From: Leisingera sp. ANG1
Lineage (GTDB): Bacteria; Pseudomonadota; Alphaproteobacteria; Rhodobacterales; Rhodobacteraceae
Direction: 5' to 3'
Assembly: GCF_000203975.2 (NCBI RefSeq)
Contig: NZ_AFCF02000005.1
Span: forward strand, 1 to 64,000
DNA length: 64,000 bases
Part shown: piece by piece, positions 19,292 to 28,145 of the stretch
Numbering within the stretch: position 1 is the stretch's first letter
Layout: each line of letters begins with the position of its first letter
Notes under the pieces: generated by a model
Database searches by the model: none
Told to the model about the DNA's origin: nothing
The model's input: only the letters and a program-made list of their open reading frames with translations
Program-made: the position numbers and the translations under genes

Positions 19292-19972
19292 CTATTTGCT
19301 GTAGTACCGTGCCAGCCGTTCCGGTGCCACACCCAGAAAATACCGCATCAGCGTCCACAGGTTGCGCGCCCCGCGCCGCAGCCAGCCTGCGCGCTGGTAG
19401 CGTGCGGCGCAGGTGAGCGCGGCGCTTGGCAGGAGCGTCACCCCATTCAGGCGCCGCGCCAGCGCCACGTCCTCCATCAGCGGCTGGTCGGGGTAGCCGC
19501 CTGCGGTCTCATATATGTCGCGGCGGATCAGCAGGCCCTGGTCGCCATAAGGCAGCGCGAACAACCTCGTGCGCAGGTTGGCCCAGCCAGAGACCCAGGC
19601 GGGCATTGGCCCGCGCGCCCTAAAGCGCAGGTGGAAACAGGCAGGCCTCCCCTCCCCGCTTTCCAGATGCTGCGCCACTGCTGCGGCCCAGCCCGGCTCC
19701 AGATGGGTGTCGGAGTGCAGCACCAGCAGCCACTCCCCCTGCGCCGCCGCGCAGCCGCGCTGCAGCTGGCCGCCGCGAGACGGAGTGCCGCTGATCCATT
19801 CGGCGCCGGACGCTTCGGCAATAGCGCGGGTGGCGTCGGTGGAGCCGCCATCGCTGATCACCAGCCCCCGGATCAGCCCGGCCGCCAGCCCCTCCATCAG
19901 ATGCTCCAGCGTGGCGGGCAGCTCTCCTTCAGCGTTCAAAGTGGGAATGACGATGCTGACCGGCGCGGGCAT
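19292..19972 (-). CDS. TIGR04283-type family 2 glycosyltransferase
   Basis: This 226-residue GT-A fold transferase shows the N-terminal VSIVIPTLNAEGELPATLEHL strand-loop in part, the DGGSTDAT motif, and a metal-site region WLLVLHSDTHLEPGW (DxD-like). GDQGLLIRRDIYETAGGYP and the acceptor motif MEDVALARRL follow. These match the rSAM/selenodomain-associated transferases (TIGR04283), some of which are placed in arsenosugar synthesis. The usual partner TIGR04282 protein and a radical SAM gene are absent here, so the pathway is uncertain. It is convergent with the ABC exporter gene and divergent from ygfZ. Confidence 0.88.
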   Translation of the reverse strand: MPAPVSIVIPTLNAEGELPATLEHLMEGLAAGLIRGLVISDGGSTDATRAIAEASGAEWISGTPSRGGQLQRGCAAAQGEWLLVLHSDTHLEPGWAAAVAQHLESGEGRPACFHLRFRARGPMPAWVSGWANLRTRLFALPYGDQGLLIRRDIYETAGGYPDQPLMEDVALARRLNGVTLLPSAALTCAARYQRAGWLRRGARNLWTLMRYFLGVAPERLARYYSK

Positions 19973-20071
19973 GGGTACTCCTTGAAGCGGATTTGCTGTT
20001 TTCTTCCGCCCTGCTTCCTATATCACTGGGCCAAGCAGTGAAACGCCGTTGGCAGCAACCCGGAGACACAA

Positions 20072-20806
20072 ATGAGCGACCGCCGCATCCTGCGCCTGAC
20101 TGGCGCTGACGCCAAGAGCTTCCTGCAGGGGCTGGTGACCAATAATGTGGACCATCTGGACAGCGGGCTGGTCTATGCCGCGCTGCTGACGCCGCAGGGA
20201 AAATATCTGGCGGATTTCTTTCTGGCCGCTGACGGCGATGCGGTGCTGTTGGATGTGGAGGCGTCGCTGGCCGAGGGGCTGATGAAGCGGCTGAACATGT
20301 ACCGGCTGCGCGCCGATGTGCAGGTGGAGATGACGGAGCTGCAGGTAAAGCGCGGCACTGGCGCAGCCCCCGAGGGCGCGCTGATGGACCCGCGCCACGG
20401 GGATTTGGGCTGGCGGCTGTATGGCGCAGAGGGCGGCGACGATGGCAGCGACTGGGACGCGATCCGGGTGGCGCATTGCATTCCCGAAAGCGGCGTGGAG
20501 CTGGGGCCGGAGAGCTATATCCTGGAGGCGGGTTTTGAGGCGCTGAAGGGCGTTGATTTCCGCAAGGGCTGTTATGTCGGCCAGGAGGTGACGGCGCGGA
20601 TGAAGCACAAGACCGAGCTGCGCAAGGGGTTGCGCAGGGTCGAAGTCGCGGGCGCGGCCCCAGTAGGGACCGAGATCACCGCGGACGGCAAAGTGATAGG
20701 CACGCTGTTCACCCAGTCGGGCGGCAGGGGCATCGCCTATCTGCGGTTCGACCGCGCCAAGGGGGAGATGCAGGCCGGGGATGCTCGCGTCACCTGGCAC
20801 GCGTGA
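20072..20806 (+). CDS. ygfZ: YgfZ/GcvT-like folate-binding protein
   Basis: The 244-residue product is a COG0354 protein related to glycine cleavage T-protein. It carries the hallmark KGCYVGQEVTARMKHK with the conserved cysteine, and the N-terminal LTGADAKSFLQGLVTNNV block. In E. coli, YgfZ supports assembly or repair of certain iron-sulfur enzymes in a folate-dependent way. The stop overlaps the GTG start of the fructosamine kinase gene (GTGA at 20803-20806), so the two are translationally coupled. The operon partner hints at a housekeeping repair theme, which is inference. Confidence 0.93.
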   Translation: MSDRRILRLTGADAKSFLQGLVTNNVDHLDSGLVYAALLTPQGKYLADFFLAADGDAVLLDVEASLAEGLMKRLNMYRLRADVQVEMTELQVKRGTGAAPEGALMDPRHGDLGWRLYGAEGGDDGSDWDAIRVAHCIPESGVELGPESYILEAGFEALKGVDFRKGCYVGQEVTARMKHKTELRKGLRRVEVAGAAPVGTEITADGKVIGTLFTQSGGRGIAYLRFDRAKGEMQAGDARVTWHA

Positions 20807-21606
20807 GCAGGCTGAACGATACGGTTCTATCCCTGCTGGGCGCGGAGGTTTTGCGCGCCCGCCCGCTGCATGGCGGCGATTTGTCGGACGTGCAGCTTCT
20901 TTCCTTAAGCGATGGCCGCTGTGTGGTGGCCAAGACCGGGCCTTTGGCAGCGGCGGAGGCGGCGATGCTGCGCGCGATCCGGGACGCGGGCGCGCCTGCG
21001 CCGGAGGTGCTGGGCACCGCCGGTCAAGTGCTGCTGATGGAAGCACTGGAGGAAACCGGGGCCACTTCAAATGGCTGGCAGGCGTTGGGGCAATCCCTGC
21101 GGCAGCTGCATTCTGCAACCGGGCCGCACTACGGCTGGGCGGAAGACTATGCCTTTGGTCCGGTGGCGATTCCGAACGCGCCGCTGGCGGACTGGGTGGA
21201 GTTCTGGACCAGCCGCCGCTTGCTGGCTGCCCCGGACGCCCTGCCCCGTGACCTGCGAGCGCGGATAGAAGCGCTGTGTGCCCGGCTGCCGGAGCTGCTG
21301 CCCGACACGCCGCCTGCCGCGCTGCTGCATGGCGATCTGTGGAGCGGCAATGTACTGTTCAGCGCCCCCCAGGCCTTTCTGATCGACCCGGCGTGTTATT
21401 ACGGCGATGCGGAGGTGGATCTGGCGATGCTAAATCTGTTCGGCGCGCCGCCTGCAGTTTTTCACGACGCTTATGGCGCACTGGAACCGGGATTTGAGGC
21501 CCGCCGTGCCATCTATCAGCTGTGGCCCGCGCTGGTGCATCTGCGGCTGTTTGGCGCCAGCTACCGAAACATGGTCGAGGCTCGGCTGGACGCATTGGGT
21601 TTCTGA
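20803..21606 (+). CDS. Fructosamine/ketosamine-3-kinase family protein
   Basis: This 267-residue kinase of the aminoglycoside-phosphotransferase fold has the HGDLWSGNVLF catalytic loop (Asp base, Asn metal ligand) and the DPACYYGDAEVDLAML metal-binding motif typical of fructosamine kinases. The family phosphorylates ketoamines on glycated proteins so they decompose, a deglycation repair. The N-terminal lobe is divergent, as is usual. The start is GTG, overlapping the ygfZ stop; this is the only start that keeps the whole domain. Bacterial members may act on small ketosamines instead. Confidence 0.9.
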   Translation: MSRLNDTVLSLLGAEVLRARPLHGGDLSDVQLLSLSDGRCVVAKTGPLAAAEAAMLRAIRDAGAPAPEVLGTAGQVLLMEALEETGATSNGWQALGQSLRQLHSATGPHYGWAEDYAFGPVAIPNAPLADWVEFWTSRRLLAAPDALPRDLRARIEALCARLPELLPDTPPAALLHGDLWSGNVLFSAPQAFLIDPACYYGDAEVDLAMLNLFGAPPAVFHDAYGALEPGFEARRAIYQLWPALVHLRLFGASYRNMVEARLDALGF

Positions 21607-21666
21607 CAAGCCTCTGTTCACCTGATTGCGTTAGGGTCGCCGCAGGATTTGCTGAAAGGGTAATTG

Positions 21667-22212
21667 ATGCGTCTGATGTTTGCAGTGTGTGCTGCCGTGC
21701 TGGCTGCCTGCCCCGCTTGGGCAGACTACTGGAGTTACAAGGACTGGCATGTCGCCACCGAACCGCATGAGACCGAGCAGGACAGCTATCTGACCTGCCG
21801 CGCCTGGACCGGCGGCGATGGCGACCCGCTGCTGGCGCTGGAGGTGTTTTCCGGCGATGCCGGCCCGCCGGATGTCTATCCGATGGCCAAGGTGCAGGAA
21901 TACGCGCCGCGCCACTACCCGACGCTGATGCAGCAGGGCGGCACGGTGGATTTCCTCTTTGACTTCGACCGCAGTTTCTCACTCTCTGCCGGGATCAATT
22001 CCTGGATCAATGAGGAAGGCCTGGCCGAAGCCGAAAGCGCGCTGCGGTTTCAGGACCACCTAGTGATGCTGCAGGCGATGAAACAGGGGCGCTGGGTGGA
22101 GATCTGGGCGGGCAATGACATGTTCTACGAGGCCTCGCTCAGCGGGTTCACCGCGGCCTATGGCAAGATGATGGATGAATGCGGCTTCAGCTTGGCGCTG
22201 CCTGCGGGGTGA
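21667..22212 (+). CDS. Secreted/periplasmic hypothetical protein
   Basis: The product is 181 residues with a clear signal peptide (MRLMFAVCAAVLAACPAWA, cut before DYW). The mature part has WSYKDWHVATEP at its start, two cysteines spaced far apart (Cys in LTCRAWTGG and DECGFSL) that could form a disulfide, and no repeat. It resembles conserved alphaproteobacterial periplasmic proteins of unknown function. ATG 21667 was chosen over the TTG immediately before it. It lies 60 bases after the fructosamine kinase gene on the same strand, and a terminator follows. Confidence 0.75.
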   Translation: MRLMFAVCAAVLAACPAWADYWSYKDWHVATEPHETEQDSYLTCRAWTGGDGDPLLALEVFSGDAGPPDVYPMAKVQEYAPRHYPTLMQQGGTVDFLFDFDRSFSLSAGINSWINEEGLAEAESALRFQDHLVMLQAMKQGRWVEIWAGNDMFYEASLSGFTAAYGKMMDECGFSLALPAG

Positions 22213-22230
22213 TCCGCCCGGCGGCTGGTG

Positions 22231-22277
22231 CAAAAGTTTTTGAAAACTTTTGCCAAGACTTTTCAGAAAAGTCTTGG
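22231..22277. repeat. Tandem pair of near-perfect palindromes
   Basis: Two hairpins lie back to back: CAAAAGTTTT-TG-AAAACTTTTG at 22231-22252 (10-bp stem) and CCAAGACTTTTC-A-GAAAAGTCTTGG at 22253-22277 (12-bp stem, 1-base loop). They stand just downstream of the periplasmic protein gene and ahead of a classical terminator. They could act as part of a termination region or as a protein-binding palindrome. Confidence 0.7.
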
Positions 22278-22295
22278 GCGCTGCGCAGACACAGA

Positions 22296-22325
22296 AAAAG
22301 CCGCCCCCGAGGGAGGGCGGCTTTT
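22296..22325 (+). terminator. Terminator between convergent hypothetical gene and efp
   Basis: The stem AAAAGCCGCCC / GGGCGGCTTTT with an 8-base loop has A- and T-runs on its two sides, so it can serve both the plus-strand gene ending at 22212 and efp ending at 22350. Confidence 0.85.
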
Positions 22326-22349
22326 CCGTTTTTCCGAAGGCGTCCCGGT

Positions 22350-22913
22350 TCAGGCGCGCTCGGAATATTCCATGGTCTCTGTGTTCACCACGATCATCTC
22401 ATCCTGGCCGACAAACGGCGGCACCATGACTTTGACGCCATTGTCCAGGATCGCGGGCTTGAAGGAGTTTGCCGCGGTCTGGCCTTTGACGACCGGCTCG
22501 GTCTCGACGATCTTGCAGGTGACTTTCTGCGGCACGGTCGCGTTCAGCGCCTCGGCTTCGTAGAATTCCACCACAATGGTCATGCCATCCTGCAGGAATG
22601 GGCGGCGGTCGCCCAGCAGCTCCGCGGGCAGTTCGATCTGCTCATAGGTTTCGGCGTCCATGAACACCAGCATGCCGTCGCTCTCATAGAGGAACTGCTG
22701 GTCTTTCTGCTCCAGGCGGACACGCTCCACCTTGTCCGCGGAGCGGAAGCGTTCGTTCAGCTTGGACCCGTTGCGCAGGTTGCGCATCTCGACCTGAGCG
22801 AATGCGCCGCCTTTGCCGGGTTTGACGTGGTCGACCTTCACCGCTGCCCAAAGGCCGCCATTATGTTCCAGCACATTGCCGGGACGGATTTCGTTGCCGT
22901 TGATCTTGGGCAT
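22350..22913 (-). CDS. efp: Elongation factor P
   Basis: EF-P binds stalled ribosomes between the P and E sites and speeds peptide bond formation at polyproline stretches. The 187-residue product has three beta-barrel domains. The tip of domain I reads VKPGKGGAF with Lys34, the position that is beta-lysylated by EpmA in many bacteria; no epmA or epmB gene is in the window. The start at 22913 gives the standard [15 protein letters not shown]-terminus. It is divergent from the small conserved protein gene at 23133, with about 220 bases between them for two promoters. Confidence 0.97.
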   Translation of the reverse strand: MPKINGNEIRPGNVLEHNGGLWAAVKVDHVKPGKGGAFAQVEMRNLRNGSKLNERFRSADKVERVRLEQKDQQFLYESDGMLVFMDAETYEQIELPAELLGDRRPFLQDGMTIVVEFYEAEALNATVPQKVTCKIVETEPVVKGQTAANSFKPAILDNGVKVMVPPFVGQDEMIVVNTETMEYSERA

Positions 22914-23132
22914 GGGAAAATGCCTTTCAGATGGTTGATGATAATTTGCAAGACCCTATATCTGGCGGGCTGATCGCTGGCAAGACAAGGATATGGTATG
23001 GAAGATCTGTGAATAAGATATGCGCAAATTGCATGAAAGCTATGCATCTGCGCTCTATCCGAATCGTCACACTTCCGTCATAAGCAGCGCTACGCCGAAA
23101 ATTGCAATAGCAAGAACAACAAGGGATACGAG

Positions 23133-23450
23133 ATGCGAGATTTCGTAGACGGCACCGCTTATAATAACGAGCAAGGCAACCGCGCCCGCAAACTGTTTGC
23201 AGCCGTTGTCCTGGCCGCACTGGATGATGCCATCGCCGACGACAAGAAATACGGCAATGGCCCGGAACAGATCGCCCGCTGGGCGCGCTCGCGCGATGGC
23301 CGCGAAGTGCTGTCCTGCGCCGGCATCGACCCGAACGAACGGGTTGTGGAAGGCCTGATGGACTTCGTGGGCCGCGGTGTGCGGACCTCGGTTGCTTTGT
23401 CGCGTGAAGAAAGCGAACGCCGCAACGCTGCGCAGGCTGAAGCCGCTTAA
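23133..23450 (+). CDS. Small conserved Rhodobacteraceae protein (possibly DUF6280)
   Basis: This 105-residue soluble protein is mostly helical and contains FVDGTAYNNEQGNRARKLF, the WARSRDGREVLSCAGIDPNERVV segment and no recognised catalytic motif. I recall near-identical small proteins next to efp in roseobacters, classed as DUF6280, but this label is from memory. The start follows a GGGATACGAG stretch and a clear terminator follows the stop. The strong residue conservation recalled suggests a core cellular role. Function is unknown. Confidence 0.8.
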   Translation: MRDFVDGTAYNNEQGNRARKLFAAVVLAALDDAIADDKKYGNGPEQIARWARSRDGREVLSCAGIDPNERVVEGLMDFVGRGVRTSVALSREESERRNAAQAEAA

Positions 23451-23476
23451 GGCTTCCCCTGCGCATTGCTGAAAAG

Positions 23477-23499
23477 CGCGCCCTTAGGGGCGCGTTTTT
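23477..23499 (+). terminator. Intrinsic terminator after the small conserved gene
   Basis: The stem CGCGCCC-TTAG-GGGCGCG is followed by five T residues and then a second T-run, 27 bases after the stop codon. Confidence 0.88.
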
Positions 23500-23642
23500 C
23501 TTTTTGCATGCCGGGGTTTCCGCAGGGGAACCCTGTCGCGCGGCGGCTGCCGCGGGACGCTTGCGGCACAGCCCCCATGGACGGGGGCGTCTAACCTGCT
23601 ATGCAGGCCCCTGAACGACGGGGCGCAGGCAGGGAGCAGCTG

Positions 23643-25097
23643 ATGGCACGCGCAATCATGATCCAGGGCACCGGCAGCAATGTCGGCAAGTCACTGCTGG
23701 TGGCGGGGCTGGCGCGCGCCTATGTGCGGCGCGGGCTGAAGGTGGCACCGTTCAAGCCGCAGAACATGTCCAACAACGCTGCCGTCACGCCCGAGGGCGG
23801 CGAGATCGGCCGCGCGCAGGCATTGCAGGCGCGCGCCGCCAAACGGGCGCCCCATACCGATATGAACCCGGTGTTGCTGAAGCCGGAGACCGACACCGGC
23901 GCTCAGGTGATCGTGCAGGGCAAGCGCCGCGGCACCCAAGGGGCCGGGTCCTTCATGCGCGACAAATCGGGACTGCTGGAAGCGGCACTGGAGAGCTTTC
24001 ACCGGCTGGCGGCGGATGCCGATCTGGTGCTGATCGAGGGTGCGGGCTCCCCTGCCGAGACCAACCTGCGCAAGAACGACATTGCCAACATGGGCTTTGC
24101 CTGCGCCGCCGGCGTGCCGGTGGTGATCGCCGGCGACATCCACCGCGGCGGGGTGATTGCGCAGATCGTCGGCACCCATGCAGTGCTTGAGCGCCATGAT
24201 CTGGAACGGGTCGTCGGCTTTATGGTGAACCGCTTCCGCGGCGACCTGAGCCTGTTTGACGGCGGCCGCGATGATATTGCTGCGCGCACCGGCTGGCCGT
24301 CCTTGGGTGTGGTGCCGTGGTTCTGGGATGCCTGGAAGCTCCCGGCCGAGGACATGATGGATATTGCCTCGCGCCAAGGCGGCACCTGCAAGGTTGTGGT
24401 GCCGCAGCTGGAGCGGATGGCGAATTTCGACGACCTGGACCCGCTGGCAGCGGAACCCGCGGTGACGGTGGAGATCGTGCCGCCCGGACGCGCCCTGCCC
24501 TGCGATGCGGATCTGGTGATCCTGCCCGGCAGCAAGTCGACCATCGGCGACCTCAACTACCTGCGCGCGCAGGGGTGGGACATCGACATCCTGGCGCATC
24601 ACCGGCGCGGCGGCCATGTGCTGGGCCTTTGCGGCGGCTACCAGATGCTGGGCAAGACCATCGACGACCCCGAGGGCGTCGACGGGCGGCCCGGCAAGGT
24701 GGACGGGCTGGGCCTGCTGGATGTGCACACGGTGATGGCGGGGGAAAAACGGGTGACGCTGACCGAAGCTGTCACCCGCGATGGCAACCTGCCGGTCAGC
24801 GGCTATGAAATCCACATGGGCCGCACCACCGGCACCGATTGCAAACGCGCCTGGCTGAGCATTGATGGGCGTCCCGAAGGCGCGGCCTCAGCGGACGGGC
24901 GCGTCAAGGGCTCCTACCTGCACGGGCTGTTTTCCGGGGACGCCTTCCGCGCCAGCGTGCTGGCTTCGCTGGGGCATGAAAGCCAGGCGGGATATGAGGA
25001 CGGTGTGGAGGAAGTGCTGGACGCGCTGGCGGATCATCTGGAGCGCTACATGGATCTGGATCAGCTGCTGGAGCTGGCGCAGGAGGTACGGGCCTGA
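23643..25097 (+). CDS. cobQ: Cobyric acid synthase
   Basis: CobQ (EC 6.3.5.10) performs four glutamine-dependent amidations converting adenosylcobyrinic acid a,c-diamide to adenosylcobyric acid in cobalamin synthesis. The 484-residue product has the N-terminal synthetase domain with the modified P-loop GTGSNVGKS and [10 protein letters not shown]. The C-terminal glutaminase domain follows, with the nucleophile Cys in [12 protein letters not shown] and the catalytic His in [12 protein letters not shown] 23643 was chosen because GGGAG precedes it; the open frame starts 14 codons earlier. No other cob gene is nearby, and I found no cobalamin riboswitch in the leader. Confidence 0.96.
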   Translation: MARAIMIQGTGSNVGKSLLVAGLARAYVRRGLKVAPFKPQNMSNNAAVTPEGGEIGRAQALQARAAKRAPHTDMNPVLLKPETDTGAQVIVQGKRRGTQGAGSFMRDKSGLLEAALESFHRLAADADLVLIEGAGSPAETNLRKNDIANMGFACAAGVPVVIAGDIHRGGVIAQIVGTHAVLERHDLERVVGFMVNRFRGDLSLFDGGRDDIAARTGWPSLGVVPWFWDAWKLPAEDMMDIASRQGGTCKVVVPQLERMANFDDLDPLAAEPAVTVEIVPPGRALPCDADLVILPGSKSTIGDLNYLRAQGWDIDILAHHRRGGHVLGLCGGYQMLGKTIDDPEGVDGRPGKVDGLGLLDVHTVMAGEKRVTLTEAVTRDGNLPVSGYEIHMGRTTGTDCKRAWLSIDGRPEGAASADGRVKGSYLHGLFSGDAFRASVLASLGHESQAGYEDGVEEVLDALADHLERYMDLDQLLELAQEVRA

Positions 25098-25171
25098 CCG
25101 CAGCCGCCGGGCTGGCTGCCGCCCCCTTTCTCCGTCGCCTTTGCTGATGCCGGGAAATGGCGGTCAGGGTT

Positions 25172-25220
25172 CTGCGTCAAGGACTTGCCAGCTTGCTGGC
25201 GCGCAGCGTCCTTGATGCAG
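25172..25220. repeat. Nested hairpin in the cobQ / PopZ-like gene interval
   Basis: The 254-base gap 25098-25351 contains outer arms CTGCGTCAAGGAC (25172-25184) and GTCCTTGATGCAG (25208-25220), 12 of 13 positions paired plus a G-T. An inner GCCA-GCTTGC-TGGC lies at 25187-25200. The gap separates convergent genes. No poly-T follows, so this is not a classical terminator. No gene is seen in the gap. Confidence 0.6.
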
Positions 25221-25351
25221 GTTCCGGTGCGCCATAGGCATCTGTCTTCGAAGGGGATGGGGAAAGGGGACGGCTTCCCCGTTTTCTCTCGAGCCGGAAG
25301 CGGGCCCTTTCACCCCTCCCCCGAAACAAACCTATCCAGAAACGGACCGGA

Positions 25352-26515
25352 TCAGAGCAGGTCGTGGGCGGCCAATGCGCGGTGGATTTCGCGGCGGACC
25401 AGTTTACGCACGTTGCGGGTTATGCGCTCACCCAGCGGGCCCTGCAGTTCCTCGCGGACGATGGAGGCCACCAGGTCGCGCAGGGCGTCTTCGTCGAGGT
25501 AGCTGTCGCCGCCCTCCTCCGCCAGCGTGTCCATTGCCGCGCCGGTGACTGCGTCTTCCACCGCCGTCTCCAGCGAGTCCGCAGCCGTTTCTGGGTCCAG
25601 CGCAGCTTCGGCGCTGGCCGGGTCAGCAGCAGTGTCCGGTGCGATATCCTCTGCAGCGGCATCCGGGATGCCGTTGTCCGCGCGGCGGGTGCGGCGGAGC
25701 GGCAGCGGCTCATCCCGCCATTCGATGGTGTCGGGACCGGCGCCGGCAAAAGGTGCTTCAGTCTGGCTGTCCGGCTCCCAGTGCTGCCGGGCGCGGTTCT
25801 GTGCGGCTGTGCCGCGCGCCTCCAGCTCCGCAATCTTGCGGACCACGGATGCGGCGCGGGCGCCGGCGGTGGTGCTGGCGAGGCTTTCCTCCGTCAGCAG
25901 GACTGGCGCGGCCTTTTCGGCGTCCGCCTCCCCTTCAGCGTGTGTACCTTCGTCCCCGGCTTCATCGTCAGCGTGCTGGCCAGCTCCGGCAGCGGCGGCA
26001 AACAGGGTGGTTTCGGGGTTGCCCCAGGGCGCATCTGTTTCGGCAGGATCCGCAGCGGCGGCAGACGGGGCCTGATCTTCGGCCGTCTCCTGCGGTGCAT
26101 CCGCGTCCGTTCGGCCAATGTCCCGGTCCCTGTGGTGGCGGAAGGCCAGCGGCGGTTCCGGTGCCAGGCTGGCGGCGAGGTCTTCCGCAGCTGCGGTATC
26201 CGCGATGGCGGCGGTGTCACCGCCCTGTTCTTGTGCTTCGAAACCAGTCTGCGGCAGGTCTTCCGCTGCCTGCTCGGCCGGTTCCGCCGGTTTCGCGACA
26301 GCCTCAGCAGCCTCTGTGTCCTGCTCTGCATCTGGTTCTGCAGCGGGCAGGCCGCTGACGGGGGCGTCGGACTCCTGCACCCGCAGGGCGGGTGTCAGCA
26401 CCAGCCGCGCCGCCGGTTCCGGCGCCGCGGGCTGTTGCCGTGTGTCTTCGCTCACCAACCGGCGGATCGAGGACAATACATCTTCAATCTCAGCGTGGGT
26501 AACTGGGTCGGACAT
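25352..26515 (-). CDS. Acidic PopZ-like polar scaffold candidate
   Basis: The 387-residue product has three parts. Residues 9-24 (EIEDVLSSIRRLVSED) closely match the N-terminal helix of PopZ (TMEEILASIRRIISED in Caulobacter). A long acidic Ala/Glu/Pro linker, probably disordered, fills residues 25-330. The final about 50 residues (DEDALRDLVASIVREEL, then a basic VRKLVRREIHRALAAH) form amphipathic helices. Helix-linker-helix is PopZ's organisation, and PopZ gathers partners at cell poles. The C-terminus differs from the standard DUF2497 tail, so orthology is not proven. It lies upstream of nothing on its strand except the gap; tolC precedes it by 76 bases and may share its transcript. Confidence 0.7.
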   Translation of the reverse strand: MSDPVTHAEIEDVLSSIRRLVSEDTRQQPAAPEPAARLVLTPALRVQESDAPVSGLPAAEPDAEQDTEAAEAVAKPAEPAEQAAEDLPQTGFEAQEQGGDTAAIADTAAAEDLAASLAPEPPLAFRHHRDRDIGRTDADAPQETAEDQAPSAAAADPAETDAPWGNPETTLFAAAAGAGQHADDEAGDEGTHAEGEADAEKAAPVLLTEESLASTTAGARAASVVRKIAELEARGTAAQNRARQHWEPDSQTEAPFAGAGPDTIEWRDEPLPLRRTRRADNGIPDAAAEDIAPDTAADPASAEAALDPETAADSLETAVEDAVTGAAMDTLAEEGGDSYLDEDALRDLVASIVREELQGPLGERITRNVRKLVRREIHRALAAHDLL

Positions 26516-26591
26516 TATCTAAAACCACTCTTGCCTCTTGAGTCAGAGTGTAGCGGCCTTCCCCTTCCCGCACAACTGATAGGATGAATTG

Positions 26592-28016
26592 TCAGTTACG
26601 TCCCAAGGCCTTGAGCACCCGGTCCAAATCCTTGCCGCGCTTGCTGTGATGGGCCGGAGCGTCCTTGACCAGGTTGTAATAGAGGGTGGGATCGTAGATC
26701 TCGACCGCCAGGCCGATATGCTCTGCGGTCAGCAGCCCCTGGGACTGCAGCAGCTGATAGGCCGCCAGGGCCTGGTTCGCACGGGCATTGACCTGTTCGG
26801 TCTGCGCATCGAGGTATTCCTGCTCAGCCTGCAGCACATCCAGCGTGGTGCGGGCACCCAGGGTGGCTTCCTCGCGAATGCCGTCAAAGGCCACTTTGGA
26901 GGCGCGCACCCGTTCGCCGGAGGAGACCAGGGTTGCGCGGGCGGTTTCGACGTTGAAATAGGCGGCGCTGACCGATTGCAGGATCGTGCGCTGAACGTTG
27001 ATCAGAGTGCCGCGTTCGGCATCGGCGGTGGCAATGGCCCGGCGCCGGGTCGCGGCGTTGAGACCGCCAGTGTAGAGCTGCTGGTTGAGCGACAGCGAGG
27101 CGGTGAAATCCGAGGAGGTGCCGGTTCCGTCATTGATGTTTTCGCCAAGGCCTGCACGGGCGGTGAAGTTCACGCTCGGCCCCAGCGCCTTGGTGGTGGC
27201 CTGCACCAGCAGGTCGGACGCCTTGACCGAGAACTGCTGCGCCAGAAGGTCGGGCTGGTTGCGCAGGGCAATCGACTGCGCCTGATCAAGCGAGGCGCTG
27301 CGCGACGGCAGCCGCGGCTGGCCTGCGATGCTGCCCGGCTGATGGCCGACCACCTGCAGATAAGTGGCGCGGGCAGTCCGCAGCGTGCCTTCGGAATCGG
27401 TCAGGTTGGCGCGGGCGGCCGCCACCCGGCTTTCGGCAAGCGCCACGTCGGTGCGGGTGACCTCGCCGACCTCGAACCGGTCCTGGGCCGCTTTCAGCTC
27501 CTCCTGCAGCAGACGCAGGTTGTTGCGGCGCAGCGACACGTTTTCCTGCCCCTGCAGCACGCCGACATAGGCCTGAACCGCCGAGAACAGCACCTGCTGC
27601 TCAATGCTGATCAGCCGTTGGCGGGTGGCCAGCACCAGTTCCTGCGCGGCCTGTTTGCGCAGCCGCGTTTCACCGCCGTCAAAAACAAGCTGGGTCAGCT
27701 GCAGCTGGGTGCGGATTTCATTGTCGGTGAATTCATTGAAGTTGCCGAACTGGCTGGTGCCGCGGGTGTAGGTATGGGTGGCAGAGGTGGTCCATTCGAT
27801 CACCGGGCGCAGGCGGGCAACGCCTGCGGCGACATCTTCGTCCGCGGCGCGCAGCAGCGCCCGGTTCTGTTCCAAAAGGCCGCTGGTCTTATATGCGCCG
27901 ATCATCGCGTCGGACAGGTTGTCCGCCGCCGCCTTCAGCGGCATCAGCGCCGTCGCCGCCACGCCGCCGGCAAATACAAAAGCCTTGAACACACTCGCCG
28001 GAAATTTCATTCGCAT
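26592..28016 (-). CDS. tolC: TolC family outer membrane efflux protein
   Basis: TolC forms the trimeric outer membrane channel and periplasmic tunnel used by type I secretion and tripartite efflux pumps. The 474-residue product has a signal peptide (about residues 1-28, ending LMPLKAAA) and two internally repeated coiled-coil/beta units typical of OEP. Examples are LQLTQLVFDGGETRLRKQA and the parallel SLNQQLYTGGLNAATRRRA. ATG 28016 was chosen because AAGG lies 6 bases upstream. A methyltransferase gene precedes it, an order common in alphaproteobacteria. No inner-membrane pump gene adjoins, so it probably serves several systems. Confidence 0.94.
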   Translation of the reverse strand: MRMKFPASVFKAFVFAGGVAATALMPLKAAADNLSDAMIGAYKTSGLLEQNRALLRAADEDVAAGVARLRPVIEWTTSATHTYTRGTSQFGNFNEFTDNEIRTQLQLTQLVFDGGETRLRKQAAQELVLATRQRLISIEQQVLFSAVQAYVGVLQGQENVSLRRNNLRLLQEELKAAQDRFEVGEVTRTDVALAESRVAAARANLTDSEGTLRTARATYLQVVGHQPGSIAGQPRLPSRSASLDQAQSIALRNQPDLLAQQFSVKASDLLVQATTKALGPSVNFTARAGLGENINDGTGTSSDFTASLSLNQQLYTGGLNAATRRRAIATADAERGTLINVQRTILQSVSAAYFNVETARATLVSSGERVRASKVAFDGIREEATLGARTTLDVLQAEQEYLDAQTEQVNARANQALAAYQLLQSQGLLTAEHIGLAVEIYDPTLYYNLVKDAPAHHSKRGKDLDRVLKALGRN

Positions 28017-28145
28017 CGGTTGCCTTATCTTTTGCCGCGCCGCCAGCCGCGGTTTGTTGGTTCCTGCTCCGGGCACCCAATGATCGGCGCCCGGCCCCTC
28101 CTCATATCTTGCAGCGGGTCCCGCCGCAGCGCCAGCCCCTCAGGC

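Noticed and set aside
23520-23642. Possible cobalamin riboswitch before cobQ
   Set aside because: The conserved core of the B12 riboswitch (GCCACTG and the B12 box) is not present in the short leader.
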